In this document: in pieces, positions 9,409 through 17,759 of the stretch
Numbering within the stretch: position 1 is the stretch's first letter
Layout of the letters: each line of letters starts with the position of its first letter
Source: Leptospiraceae bacterium
Lineage (GTDB): Bacteria > Spirochaetota > Leptospiria > Leptospirales > Leptospiraceae
Assembly (NCBI GenBank): GCA_016708435.1
Contig: JADJFV010000036.1
Location: forward strand, 1 to 64,000
Reading direction: 5' to 3'
DNA length: 64,000 nt
The notes under the pieces: generated by a model
The model's database searches: none
What the model was told of the DNA's origin: nothing
What the model saw: the letters and a program-made list of their open reading frames with translations, nothing else
Made by a program: the position numbers and the translations under genes

Positions 9409-10176
9409 TTACATTCCACTATCAAATTGAATTTTAAAACTTGAAATCTTATTCGTTTGGACTTGAACCATTCCAGTAAAATTTGTTATACGATTATTTG
9501 GAAAATTATTAACCGGAATAGGTCCATTCCCAAGTAAATTATCATCTGCATCATACACACTAACTGTTAAGATAGCCACAGACATATCAGAGCCAGATGA
9601 ATTTTTTAGTTCGCCATATACCTCAGTAAACATACCCATTTGGTTTCTAAATCCGACCTTTCGATATGCTAATCCTTTTCCTAAATCAATCCATGCATTT
9701 GCTTTTTCTTTTTGTGCTTTTAAAATTCTAGCTTTAGCAATTATTTCATACTTCGATTTAGGAAAATTTTCAATTATCTTTCCATATTCTGCGATAGCAC
9801 TATCAAATTGATTTTTTTCATACATTCCATCGCCAGAATTAATCAAAACAGTTACTGAATCGTCAATTTTTATAGTTTCAATATTTTTTATTTCTTCATT
9901 AGCTTTTTTTGCAAAAGGTGTTTCAGGTGCTTTAGATAAAACCTTATTTAGTAAACTAATTGCTTCATCATAATGTTTTGAAGTTTTTTCACTTTCCGCT
10001 CTGGCAAGCAAAGAACTAGGTGTTTCTTGGAATTCTTTGATTTCATTTTTCAGTTTCTCATTCTCTATTTTTACCGATTCATAATCTCTTTTAAGTTTAT
10101 CATATTCCCCTTTGGAAATACCACAATTTTGAAATGATATGACGACAAGTGCCATAATTGTAATTATTTTATTCAT
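9409..10176 (-). CDS. Lipoprotein with coiled coil, TPR-like repeats and FxLYD-like domain
   Basis: Protein of 255 residues. A signal peptide ends at the lipobox SFQNC (Cys at about residue 18). A coiled coil of about 35 residues follows, then two TPR-like units (HYDEAISLLNKVLSKAPET and FDSAIAEYGKIIENFPKS), and a C-terminal beta domain starting near GLAYRKVGFRNQMGMFTEVY whose pattern of segments matches FxLYD domains. It likely sits on the inner face of the outer membrane or on the inner membrane as a structural or binding protein. It is the first gene of its cassette, just behind site 7, and is followed by the EF-hand/TerB-like gene. Function unknown. Confidence 0.7.
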   Translation of the reverse strand: MNKIITIMALVVISFQNCGISKGEYDKLKRDYESVKIENEKLKNEIKEFQETPSSLLARAESEKTSKHYDEAISLLNKVLSKAPETPFAKKANEEIKNIETIKIDDSVTVLINSGDGMYEKNQFDSAIAEYGKIIENFPKSKYEIIAKARILKAQKEKANAWIDLGKGLAYRKVGFRNQMGMFTEVYGELKNSSGSDMSVAILTVSVYDADDNLLGNGPIPVNNFPNNRITNFTGMVQVQTNKISSFKIQFDSGM

Positions 10177-10236
10177 TTTCCCTCTTCTCGTTAGTTTTAA
10201 GTTATTCGGGGTATTATGAATTTGTCAAATAATACC

Positions 10237-10524
10237 GCCTAACGTTTAGAGTATCCGACGTTGAGAAAATGGGAAGAAAATGCCCCAAGCATTTTTCTTT
10301 CCATTTTCTCAATGTCTCCGAGCCAACAACTACTAGCAAGTCCTGTGACTGAACGGATGGCACGCAAACTTGCTCTTTTCTGCAAGTTTCGTGACAGTAG
10401 TGAAGGCACTGGACTTGCATGAGTCTGACAAAAATACTAAAAGTTTTCACTTTCACAACTAAGCCGGATCGGAGCAAGAAGCCACATCTTCTCGTGGCTT
10501 CGCAGTGGATACTCTTTGTTAGAT
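10237..10524 (-). repeat. attC-like recombination site 7
   Basis: Long subtype (288 bp), nearest to the recombinase. Left edge GCCTAAC at 10237-10243, right edge GTTAGAT at 10518-10524. Inner arms GTCTCCGAGCC and GCCGGATCGGAGC pair with one mismatch. GTTGAGAAAATGGGAAGAAAA and its complement near 10295-10312 form a hairpin unique to this copy. The left L-box reads GTTTAGAG where other copies have GTTAAG. Confidence 0.8.
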
Positions 10525-10537
10525 GCCGTTTCCTCTT

Positions 10538-11660
10538 CTAAATGTTACAGTTTATAAAAAGTATTTGATACAATTCTTTCACATCAGTTGTTTTAGTTAG
10601 GATATCATTTATTATTTTTTTAAATTTTTCAAGAAAACTACCATTTACAATACTTGAAATAAATTCAGAATCAATTCTTTCTTTTGTAATCCAAACTCCG
10701 AACGGCCAACGGGTGTTAGGATCATTACTACTATCAATAAGCTCAGTAAAAATATCTTGCAAATCAGTTGATGAATTATTATTTTTATTGAGTATTCCAT
10801 AAAATATTTTTGATAATTGAGAATCAAATGAAATACCTATGAAAAATTGATTTTTCCAATTTTTCGGTTTTAATAAAATTTGTGAATACTTTTCTCCAAA
10901 TTTATTGTGATATTCAACATTTTCTATTCCTTCAAATGATGTATATGTATCTTTAACCTGTTGTTTGAATACTGATAATTTTTCAAATAAAAGATTATCT
11001 TCAAATTCTGATATATAATTTGTTAATTCTATCGAAATATTTTTTATTTCTTTTAATCTATCTATTTTATTTTGAAAATTATTCAATTCATTAATCTTAA
11101 AATTTTCTTCAATTAAATTTATTATTTCTTCCTTCATAGCACTCTCTCCTTGTCTTTCAAAGAATAACCCTTTCAAATAATCTTGATATTGAATTAGTGA
11201 ACTTTCTAATAATACTGTTTATCACTTTTAATACTTGGTAGTATTTTTTCTCTCAAGGAATTCAACCAACCTAAAATATCTTTTTGAAAATTAACTTCTT
11301 TAAACCTATTCTTTAAGAGATTTCTATTGTCGTTTGATAAACTATAATTAGAAGGATAACCTCCATATCTAGTTAGATATAATACATATATCTGATCAAT
11401 TTTATATCTATAATTAATCTCATTCTGAATATATCTATCTATTTGCTTTTCTTGGTCAACAGCTCCGTATATTTTATTTTCAATGATAATCGTAGCTTTT
11501 TTAATCAATTCTTGCATCAATCCTATTCTCTTCCGCTGTAATATTTGGTGATTCAATATCTGTATCTTCGAATGGAATTTTAATATATTTTAAGAACTCA
11601 CTTAAAAGAATATATTTATTATTTTTTGATATTGAAATAGTTTTGTTAAAATTCGGCTAT
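10538..11660 (-). pseudogene. PD-(D/E)XK nuclease-superfamily protein, frameshifted and 5'-truncated
   Basis: Three frames together resemble the Pfam PDDEXK_4 family. The 5' part (about 11660-11510) reads KIPFEDTDIESPNITAEENR in one frame. The middle part (11556-11206) contains TIIIENKIYGAVDQEKQIDR, the ENK nuclease core, and VLYLTRYGGYPSN. The 3' part (11176-10538) holds the C-terminal helical region, and its frame extends upstream through LIQYQDYLKG to join the middle part. Shifts lie near 11510 and 11206. No start codon is visible before the integrase-side flank, so the 5' end looks lost. Such genes are often defence nucleases of unknown target. It is the first cassette of the array. Confidence 0.65.
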
Positions 11661-11858
11661 GAGCATTTTCATTGCATATGGGCTAACTAATCTTGTCCAT
11701 ATTGCGTTTATATAGTCAATAGCAAAAAGGCGCGAAAGCAGAAATAGTGTAAGAGGTAAGCGTATAAAAAGTGCGGGTATGCTGAGAGGAGGCGACACTT
11801 GGGTTAGGTTAGTTTTGAGACAAAAAATACTTTACATAAATTAAGTATATGCAATAAA
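11661..11858. promoter_or_regulatory. Recombinase upstream region; candidate attI and cassette promoter
   Basis: This 198-base stretch lies between the first cassette and the recombinase start, where an integron would hold attI and the cassette promoter. GGCTAAC at 11691-11697 (GTTAGCC on the minus strand) is a near-match to a core site. GTTAGGT near 11803 fits GTTRRRY but on the plus strand. The expected partner of site 7 (ATCTAAC on the plus strand) is absent, so the exact attI is not defined. AT-rich sequence at 11812-11850 could hold the recombinase promoter; no clear ribosome site precedes ATG 11859. Confidence 0.35.
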
Positions 11859-12959
11859 ATGACGGATATGGTGAGCTTGATAGAGTTATTGCGAAGTAAA
11901 TATCCGAAGTGGTTTCCGGTGTATTTGAGGAATACGGAATTAACGAAATTCTTAAATGAGAATCGGGAAGAAATAGAATGGGAGAATTTTCGGGAGTTAA
12001 GGGATTTCTATGCAAAACATGCGCAGACAAGAAAATTTATATTTAGCCAATGGGAAGTAGAAAACAAGCAGCTTTTAGATCATAAGGAGCAGTTGAAGAA
12101 GGCAAATAGAGAGTTTCCGCAGGAGAGAGAATTTAGGGATTTACTGGCTATTCGGCAGTATTCGCGAAAAACGATTAAGGCATATACGATGGCGATTCGA
12201 AGTGTGAATGAGTATATGAAAGCAACGGAGAAGATATTGATTTCACAGGCGAGTAAGGAGCAGTTACATAAATACTTTATGCATTTGACAGAGGAGAGAA
12301 AGGTTTCTGTTTCGACGGTTAGGATTGCGCGGTTTGCGATTGAATACTATCGAAGTGAAGTTGTTTGCGAGCCGGTTACACTTGATTTTGCGTATGGGCT
12401 GAGAAAGAAAGAGCATTTGCCGACTATTTTTTCCAAATGGGAAATTGCTAAAATTCTAAATGCTACCAATAATTTAAAGCATAAGTTGGTCTTGTCTCTT
12501 TTGTATTCGGCGGGGTTGCGGCTAAATGAAGTAATCCACTTAAAGGTAAAGGATATTGATTTACAGAGAAAGACAATATTTGTTCGAGAAGGAAAGGGCG
12601 GCAAAGATAGAATATCCGTTCTTTCGGAAAAGTTGATTTCGGATCTTTCTGTATTTATGGACAATCGATTGGACAAAGATATTTTGTTTCCGTCCAATCA
12701 AAAATCGGATTCAGGGAAAGAAAAGCCATTATCCGCTCGCACCGTTCAGAAGATACTTTCCAATGCGCTCGTAAAGTCTGGCATTCGTAAGCACGGCACT
12801 CCGCATGATCTGAGGCATTCCTTTGCTACACATCTTTTGGAAACTGGAACGGATATACATTTCATTCAGAAGCTTTTAGGGCATCAAAATCTTTCTACTA
12901 CTACAATCTATACAAGACTCGCCAATCCCAAAATCGCAGGAGTCAAGAGTCCTTTGTGA
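11859..12959 (+). CDS. Tyrosine recombinase (integron-integrase-like, Xer-related)
   Basis: Protein of 366 residues. An N-terminal extension of about 110 residues of unknown role precedes a SAM-like core-binding domain (RQYSRKTIKAYTMAIRSV) and the catalytic domain. Catalytic residues are Arg221 (SAGLRLNEV), Lys249 (GKGGKDR), His316 and Arg319 (HDLRHSF), His342 (LLGHQN) and Tyr351 (TTTIYTR). It ends AGVKSPL, like integron integrases (AGVRSPL). It does not show an obvious extra 20-35 residue insertion ahead of the HxxR box that defines classical IntI proteins. Its position beside seven attC-like sites, with all cassettes pointing away, argues that it works on the array. Base composition is more G-rich on the coding strand than its neighbours. 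Confidence 0.85.
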   Translation: MTDMVSLIELLRSKYPKWFPVYLRNTELTKFLNENREEIEWENFRELRDFYAKHAQTRKFIFSQWEVENKQLLDHKEQLKKANREFPQEREFRDLLAIRQYSRKTIKAYTMAIRSVNEYMKATEKILISQASKEQLHKYFMHLTEERKVSVSTVRIARFAIEYYRSEVVCEPVTLDFAYGLRKKEHLPTIFSKWEIAKILNATNNLKHKLVLSLLYSAGLRLNEVIHLKVKDIDLQRKTIFVREGKGGKDRISVLSEKLISDLSVFMDNRLDKDILFPSNQKSDSGKEKPLSARTVQKILSNALVKSGIRKHGTPHDLRHSFATHLLETGTDIHFIQKLLGHQNLSTTTIYTRLANPKIAGVKSPL

Positions 12960-12992
12960 TAAACAAATCAAACTGACTTGCTTCTTAGTTTC

Positions 12993-13068
12993 TTTGCCAG
13001 ATAGATTTCTCACACTCGGCGTTATTTCCTACGAAAAGACCAATAGCAGACGCGAGGTTCGAAATGAC
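12993..13068 (+). repeat. Dispersed repeat, copy 1
   Basis: Contains TTTGCCAGATAGATTTCTCAC (12993-13013) and, about 50 bases on, GTTCGAAATGAC. The same two blocks occur at 16050-16120 (plus strand) and at 59671-59750 in a mixed arrangement. This looks like a dispersed intergenic element rather than coding sequence. Confidence 0.6.
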
Positions 13069-13232
13069 CGAGGTAATAACTCCTAACATATCGGTGTCCA
13101 GTCCTCCCTTCACTCCAAGTATTCGTGACCAGCGCCTTCGCATGTCCATCGGTGGTAATCTTTTGAAAGCTCCTCCTACTTATAAAAGTCCCAGTCTCGG
13201 ATAAGCTTCCTTTTACTATCCTTTGTATCAAA

Positions 13233-13306
13233 GATACTATTAAAGATACTGTCATGGATACTATCAAAGATACTAAAAACGATTTTTAAGTATCTTTAAT
13301 AGTATC
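13233..13306. repeat. Perfect 18-bp inverted repeat with internal GATACT repeats
   Basis: GATACTATTAAAGATACT (13233-13250) is the exact reverse complement of 13289-13306. The loop contains further GATACT units, so several alternative hairpins are possible. It lies downstream of the recombinase gene and could act as a terminator or as a structured repeat. Confidence 0.7.
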
Positions 13307-13369
13307 CTAGAGATTATTGCAGACAGTATAATTCATGTATCCGCAACTTAAAGTTATGCACATTCAATA

Positions 13370-13540
13370 CAGACAAGTGGACAAAAAAAACAAACCACAA
13401 GGAACACAAAGAGAAAAGCACACAAGGATCACTAAGAAAACACTAACCTTTGTGAACTTTCTGAAAACCCTTGTGCCCTTTGTGGTTAGTCTTCGTTTTG
13501 TTATCGTTCCATTATCGGTGGGAATCCGTTTCCAATAATT
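13370..13540. repeat. Dispersed palindromic repeat (CACAAGG/CCTTTGTGG type)
   Basis: Left block AACCACAAGGAACACAAAG and right block CTTGTGCCCTTTGTGGTTAG are imperfect inverted copies, followed by TTATCGTTCCATTATCGGTGG. The second block recurs near 53147 and in part near 25855 and 28315. It fits a family of intergenic elements spread through this window. Confidence 0.5.
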
Positions 13541-13711
13541 TTGCACTAGCACCTGACTCACCCACTTTCTCTCTATGACTCTGTGGTAAATTTCATTTAG
13601 GAAGAGTGAGGAGATTTTTTTTTATAAAAAAACAAAATAGAAATTGTAAAAAAAACATATGCCTTCCTAAAATCGTAAAAATCCCAATCAAAACGAAAAT
13701 AAGAGGAACAC

Positions 13712-14983
13712 ATGAAACTAAAATCGATCAAATTACTTATCATTGCATTGAGTTTATGCACTGCTTCGCTTTCTGCACAAGTGACAGTTCAGCAACTCTT
13801 TCAAAAACCAGGAGTCATCGGAGACTCACTCAGCCAAGGCTTCTACGGAGTAACTGTTGAGAAAAAAACACAGGACTGGGCTTACCCTGTTCTTGTTTCA
13901 AAACAAGCAGGATCAAGCGTTAGTTACAATACGCTAAAAGGTCCTTACGCAAACTTGGAAGACATTTTAAAATTAAATTGTGGTCCTATTTGTCTAGCAA
14001 GTGGAATCATTGGTGGAAACGAAAGCACTGTTGCCCTTCCTACTCACGCAGGTATCACAGGTGCTGATTATACAAATGCACTTTATACTAGCGGCAAATG
14101 CGAAGATATCCGCGCAACCAAACAAGCAAAGCAGTGGTATTGGGAAACTTGGTATTGGTATACTTATCGTTGGGTGACTGTTCCTGATTGTGTTGACTCT
14201 GATAAATTTCACCAATACGGACTACGCGATGCTGGAACACAAATTCAAGTAATGGAAAAAGTAAAACCTACTTTCCTATTTGGAACTGTTGCGGCTAATC
14301 ACGTATTATGCACTGCTCTTGCGACTAACCTTGCTTGTCTTGACCAAGCTAGATTTACAAAAGACATCCGCGAATCTATGAGAAGACTCGCTGCAATGGG
14401 AAGCTTAAAAGGCGGAGTTTTATTTACTGTTCCTAACGTTACTGCAATTGGTTACTTAGAAAAATACACCGACCCACAAAATAGACCTGGATTTTCTGGA
14501 CGCAAAGCATTTTACAGAAGTTCTGTTTCTAGCACAGACCAGGTATTAGACGATACTGAAATTACAACCATCACAAACTTTCTCACCGTCTTAAACAATG
14601 AAGTAAAAGCACAAGCTACTGCAATGGGATTTGCTGTCGCAGACGCAAAATTACTATTTGACGACATCAAAGAAAATGGTCGTCCAATCAAAAGCCCAAG
14701 TGGATATAGCCCGGGCTCTGCAAAAGCAAACTGGCCTCTTCCTAATCAACCAGGTCTTTTTGGTCTTGATGGAGTTCACCCAAATATGTATGGTCACGCT
14801 GTTATGGCAAATGAATTAATCAAAGCCATCAACGCAAAATACGGAGTAGCCATTCCACAAGTTTCTGAATACAATGCATGGTATTATGATGAATTGAACA
14901 GAAACCCTGTAGACTTGAAAAACTTCTTAACCAACAACATCATCGGACAAGCAATTTCCTGGATCATAGGAATCTTTGCTTAA
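13712..14983 (+). CDS. Secreted SGNH/GDSL-type hydrolase
   Basis: Protein of 423 residues with a signal peptide (to about residue 22, SLSAQ). Block I of the SGNH fold is GDSLSQG near residue 37, holding the nucleophile Ser; GTVAANH resembles the Asn block, and DGVHPN near residue 350 holds the catalytic Asp and His. These enzymes hydrolyse esters in lipids or carbohydrates. The export signal implies action in the periplasm or outside. It is longer than many GDSL proteins because of an insertion of Cys-, Trp- and Tyr-rich segments around residues 130-165. It stands alone, 750 bases from the recombinase, and has a ribosome site (AGAGGA). Substrate unknown. Confidence 0.75.
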   Translation: MKLKSIKLLIIALSLCTASLSAQVTVQQLFQKPGVIGDSLSQGFYGVTVEKKTQDWAYPVLVSKQAGSSVSYNTLKGPYANLEDILKLNCGPICLASGIIGGNESTVALPTHAGITGADYTNALYTSGKCEDIRATKQAKQWYWETWYWYTYRWVTVPDCVDSDKFHQYGLRDAGTQIQVMEKVKPTFLFGTVAANHVLCTALATNLACLDQARFTKDIRESMRRLAAMGSLKGGVLFTVPNVTAIGYLEKYTDPQNRPGFSGRKAFYRSSVSSTDQVLDDTEITTITNFLTVLNNEVKAQATAMGFAVADAKLLFDDIKENGRPIKSPSGYSPGSAKANWPLPNQPGLFGLDGVHPNMYGHAVMANELIKAINAKYGVAIPQVSEYNAWYYDELNRNPVDLKNFLTNNIIGQAISWIIGIFA

Positions 14984-15039
14984 GAATAATTAGTGAAGCA
15001 TAATTATTTGTGAGGATATAAATACTGACAGAAATTTCT

Positions 15040-15101
15040 GACAGGATTAACAGGATTTACATGATAAAACATATCATCCTGTTAATCTTGTTAATCCTGT
15101 C
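15040..15101. repeat. Hairpin repeat GACAGGATTAACAGGATT type, copy 1 (possible terminator)
   Basis: GACAGGATTAACAGGATTTA (15040 on) pairs with the reverse-complementary block ending AATCCTGTC at 15101, with a central ATGATAAAAC loop, then TAAAAAATT. A near-identical element occurs at 32912-32973. Both lie downstream of genes. It may work as a bidirectional terminator or be a mobile palindromic repeat. Confidence 0.65.
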
Positions 15102-15182
15102 TAAAAAATTACACAATTAAATTTGCTTTAGGACTTACAATCAGTAGCGGGGATAATCCCCGTTTACCAATAGGAGAATATT

Positions 15183-15866
15183 ATGAATAAAAAATTTTTA
15201 GTTACTTGCGGTATCGCATTTGCTTTAATCGCATTGGCATTTCTTTTCTTTCCAGCTAAGGATAAGAAAAAGACTGCTCAAACCAATAATAGTTCAGATG
15301 TGAATGATACTTCTACTCGCACATCCAGTGGATTCTCTAATTTTTCAGATGCCCCAAATCCGGGTAATGAAGATTCTTCGCTCGAAGCAGAAGCAGAAAA
15401 ACTCTGGCCTCATCTTGCTAAACAAGATACTTCTGCCAAGAAAAAAGAAAAAGTTAGAGAAGAGTGGAATGCATTCGCTTCCAAGTATCCAAAGAATTTC
15501 TACATCCCGGCAGAATTAAAAGCTCCGATGACAGAAGCAGAAGCGGCTGAAAAGAGAAAAGAAATTGATATCGTTTCTAAGATTGATTCCAAGCTTGCTG
15601 TATTTGAAATCAATGCTAGAAAATCAGAACCAGGAAGTGCAGTTCCTAAAGCACCGGCTAAGGCTGATATAACTCCAGAAGAACAAAGAATCTACATTGG
15701 ATTTAAAACCAAAGAGTTAGAATCTAGAATTCAACTGATTGAATATTCAATCGAAAGCTCAGGAATCAACGGGGACCAATTGACCATTGCAAGAAAAGAC
15801 ATCTCTGCATGGAAAAGAGAGTTAACCGAATTACAAGAAGTAGAAAGAAAGATACCTAATAGTTAA
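15183..15866 (+). CDS. Membrane-anchored hypothetical protein
   Basis: Protein of 227 residues. An uncleaved N-terminal membrane helix (residues about 6-24, TCGIAFALIALAFLFFPA) is followed by a polar, Ser/Asn-rich linker and two predicted helical regions rich in Lys and Glu, likely coiled coil. It contains no domain I recognise. It is preceded by GGAGAATATT seven bases before the ATG, a good ribosome site. Neighbours give no functional hint. The long charged tail probably faces the periplasm, which is inference. Confidence 0.6.
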   Translation: MNKKFLVTCGIAFALIALAFLFFPAKDKKKTAQTNNSSDVNDTSTRTSSGFSNFSDAPNPGNEDSSLEAEAEKLWPHLAKQDTSAKKKEKVREEWNAFASKYPKNFYIPAELKAPMTEAEAAEKRKEIDIVSKIDSKLAVFEINARKSEPGSAVPKAPAKADITPEEQRIYIGFKTKELESRIQLIEYSIESSGINGDQLTIARKDISAWKRELTELQEVERKIPNS

Positions 15867-15889
15867 ACAAAACCTGTAGGGGTTGCGTA

Positions 15890-16140
15890 AAAACATTCTG
15901 CCACAGAGGCACAAAGGCACAGAGAATTAAGAGAGTGCCTTCCACAGTCACCTCGAACAGGCGAATGCGAAGGGCGCGACTAGCACAAGAAGGAAACATC
16001 GTGAGAGGTCTATCTTACAAACATAGTTATGGATTAACCTATTACTATTTTTGCCAGATAGATTTCTCACATCGCCTTTTGTATTTTGATAAACCAAATC
16101 TCCAAGAGATGTTCGAAATGACTGTGAAATTTTAAAATCA
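15890..16140. repeat. Dispersed intergenic repeats, including TTTGCCAGATAGATTTCTCAC copy 2
   Basis: Begins with CTGCCACAGAGGCACAAAGG (compare 28293 on). It contains TTTGCCAGATAGATTTCTCAC at 16050-16070 and GTTCGAAATGAC near 16109, the same pair of blocks as 12993-13068. It fills the gap between two plus-strand genes; the short frames inside are not credible. Confidence 0.55.
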
Positions 16141-16197
16141 TGCCACAAAAAAAATTATGATTCTCATTCAATACTCTATTCACTCAAATGGTATATC

Positions 16198-17751
16198 ATG
16201 ACAACAAAATATATTTTTCTCGTTCTTTTAGCTTTCATTTCCTATTGCAAAGGTCCGGATAAGCCGGATAGCCTTCCCGTCATCAAAGAGGAGCCTATGA
16301 AGACAAAAGAAGAACTCTCACAGAATCTAAAGTCTCCGAATTTCTATGAGAGATCACAGGCGTTAGTCGAAATAGCAAAGACAAAAGACAAAAGCTTTCT
16401 TCCTGAAATTCGCATTCTCTTAAAGAAAGACCCAAATCCAGCAGTAAAAGGAAGCGCGGCGTTAGCACTTGGAGATTTTGGGGATACAGTCTCTACTCCC
16501 GATATAGTAAATCTATTCAAAGACAAAGACATTTCCACTGATACAGTCCTAGATGCACTGACAAGAATGAAAGACCCTACAGCGGTTAATTCCATTATTC
16601 CTTATTTAGATTCAAACGACCACAGCTACAGACTATTAGCCGTAGACGCACTTTCCCAGATTGGCTCTACTTCCGGTGGCGATAAGATTATTTCTATGGC
16701 GAGTTCCAATAAAGACTTCGAGAAAGCAAAGACCTATGCCATGGTAATTGGAAAATTAAAACTCACAAAGGGAGAAAGCGTATTATTGCAATTAGCCGAT
16801 ACAGCCGAGCCTTCCCCTACTCTTGCCGCTACCTATCTTGCCTTAGGCAGAATTAAAAGTAAAAAATCAATTCCTGTTTTAGCAAAAGCAATCGGCAAAG
16901 ACTTTGAGAAAGGAAGAGAAAATTCCATTCTCTCCCTAAAAGAAATCGGTGATCCTTCTGCGAACCCGTATTTAATTGATTATATTAAGAATAAAAATAA
17001 AGATATCCAATTTGCAGCAGCAGATGCAATGTCTGCTTTATACGATTCAAAAACAGCAGAATCAGTCGCAAAGTTTTTAGAAACAAGCGACAAATCTCTA
17101 TTTGCTCCTTCTGCCTATATACTCGGAAGATACAAACACGAACCTTCCCGTAAAAAACTAGAAGCATTAGCAATCGACAAATCGAATCCAGATAGAGAAA
17201 TTTTAGCCGAGTCTCTTGGCTGGCTTCAAAACAAAGAAAGCATTCCTGCATTAATAGAAATTCTAAAGGAGAAAAGCGGCGAAGGACGATATGGTGCAGC
17301 CTGGTCACTTGGAATGTTAAATGCAGAAGAAGCAGTTGATCTATTACAAGAAGCGGCTAATAGCAGTGACAATAAACTTTCTCGCATTGCAATTGAAAGT
17401 CTAGGACAAATTCATTCTCCTAAGAGTTTAGGATTTCTAGCTGCTAAGGTAGAATCGAATAAAGAGCTATCCTCTGTATTGCTAAGCTCGATTGCATCTA
17501 TTCCTACAGAAGAAGCAGCTAAGACCTTAGACAAATTCGCATTATCCACTGAAAGCATTATTCAAAAAGCAGCCCTGCAAGCAATCCTACAAAGAAAGGA
17601 TAAGGCAAATATTCCTACACTTATAAAAGTAATCGAAACCAACCAGAATTCAGAGACGATAAGTTCTGCCAGTCTCGCATTAAAAGCAATTACAGGGGAA
17701 AATTTCTCTAGCAAAAATGAGTGGCTAAATTGGTATACCAAAAAGAGGTAA
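16198..17751 (+). CDS. HEAT-repeat lipoprotein
   Basis: Protein of 517 residues. A signal peptide ends at the lipobox AFISYC (Cys17). The rest is a solenoid of about a dozen HEAT-type repeats of some 31 residues, with recurring patterns such as AVKGSAALALGDFGD, SYRLLAVDALSQIGS and GRYGAAWSLGMLNAEEAVDL. HEAT lipoproteins are common in Leptospira and are thought to be protein-binding scaffolds in the envelope. The downstream CZB gene starts nine bases after the stop, so the two are probably co-transcribed. Confidence 0.8.
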   Translation: MTTKYIFLVLLAFISYCKGPDKPDSLPVIKEEPMKTKEELSQNLKSPNFYERSQALVEIAKTKDKSFLPEIRILLKKDPNPAVKGSAALALGDFGDTVSTPDIVNLFKDKDISTDTVLDALTRMKDPTAVNSIIPYLDSNDHSYRLLAVDALSQIGSTSGGDKIISMASSNKDFEKAKTYAMVIGKLKLTKGESVLLQLADTAEPSPTLAATYLALGRIKSKKSIPVLAKAIGKDFEKGRENSILSLKEIGDPSANPYLIDYIKNKNKDIQFAAADAMSALYDSKTAESVAKFLETSDKSLFAPSAYILGRYKHEPSRKKLEALAIDKSNPDREILAESLGWLQNKESIPALIEILKEKSGEGRYGAAWSLGMLNAEEAVDLLQEAANSSDNKLSRIAIESLGQIHSPKSLGFLAAKVESNKELSSVLLSSIASIPTEEAAKTLDKFALSTESIIQKAALQAILQRKDKANIPTLIKVIETNQNSETISSASLALKAITGENFSSKNEWLNWYTKKR

Positions 17752-17759
17752 AGGGATTC

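Larger units (their letters stand above)
12960..13711. other. Gene-less region with dispersed repeats and hairpins
   Basis: No credible gene; frames here are short and unlike spirochaetal proteins. It holds one copy of a repeat also found near 16050 and 59680 (12993-13068), a perfect 18-bp inverted repeat (13233-13306) and a palindromic repeat built from ACCACAAGG and CCTTTGTGGT (about 13370-13540). The end carries the ribosome site region of the SGNH hydrolase gene (AAAATAAGAGGAACAC before ATG 13712). Confidence 0.6.

Noticed and set aside
13022..13267. Minus-strand frame of 81 codons after the recombinase
   Set aside because: It covers repeat DNA and the GATACT palindrome; the repetitive peptide is an artefact.
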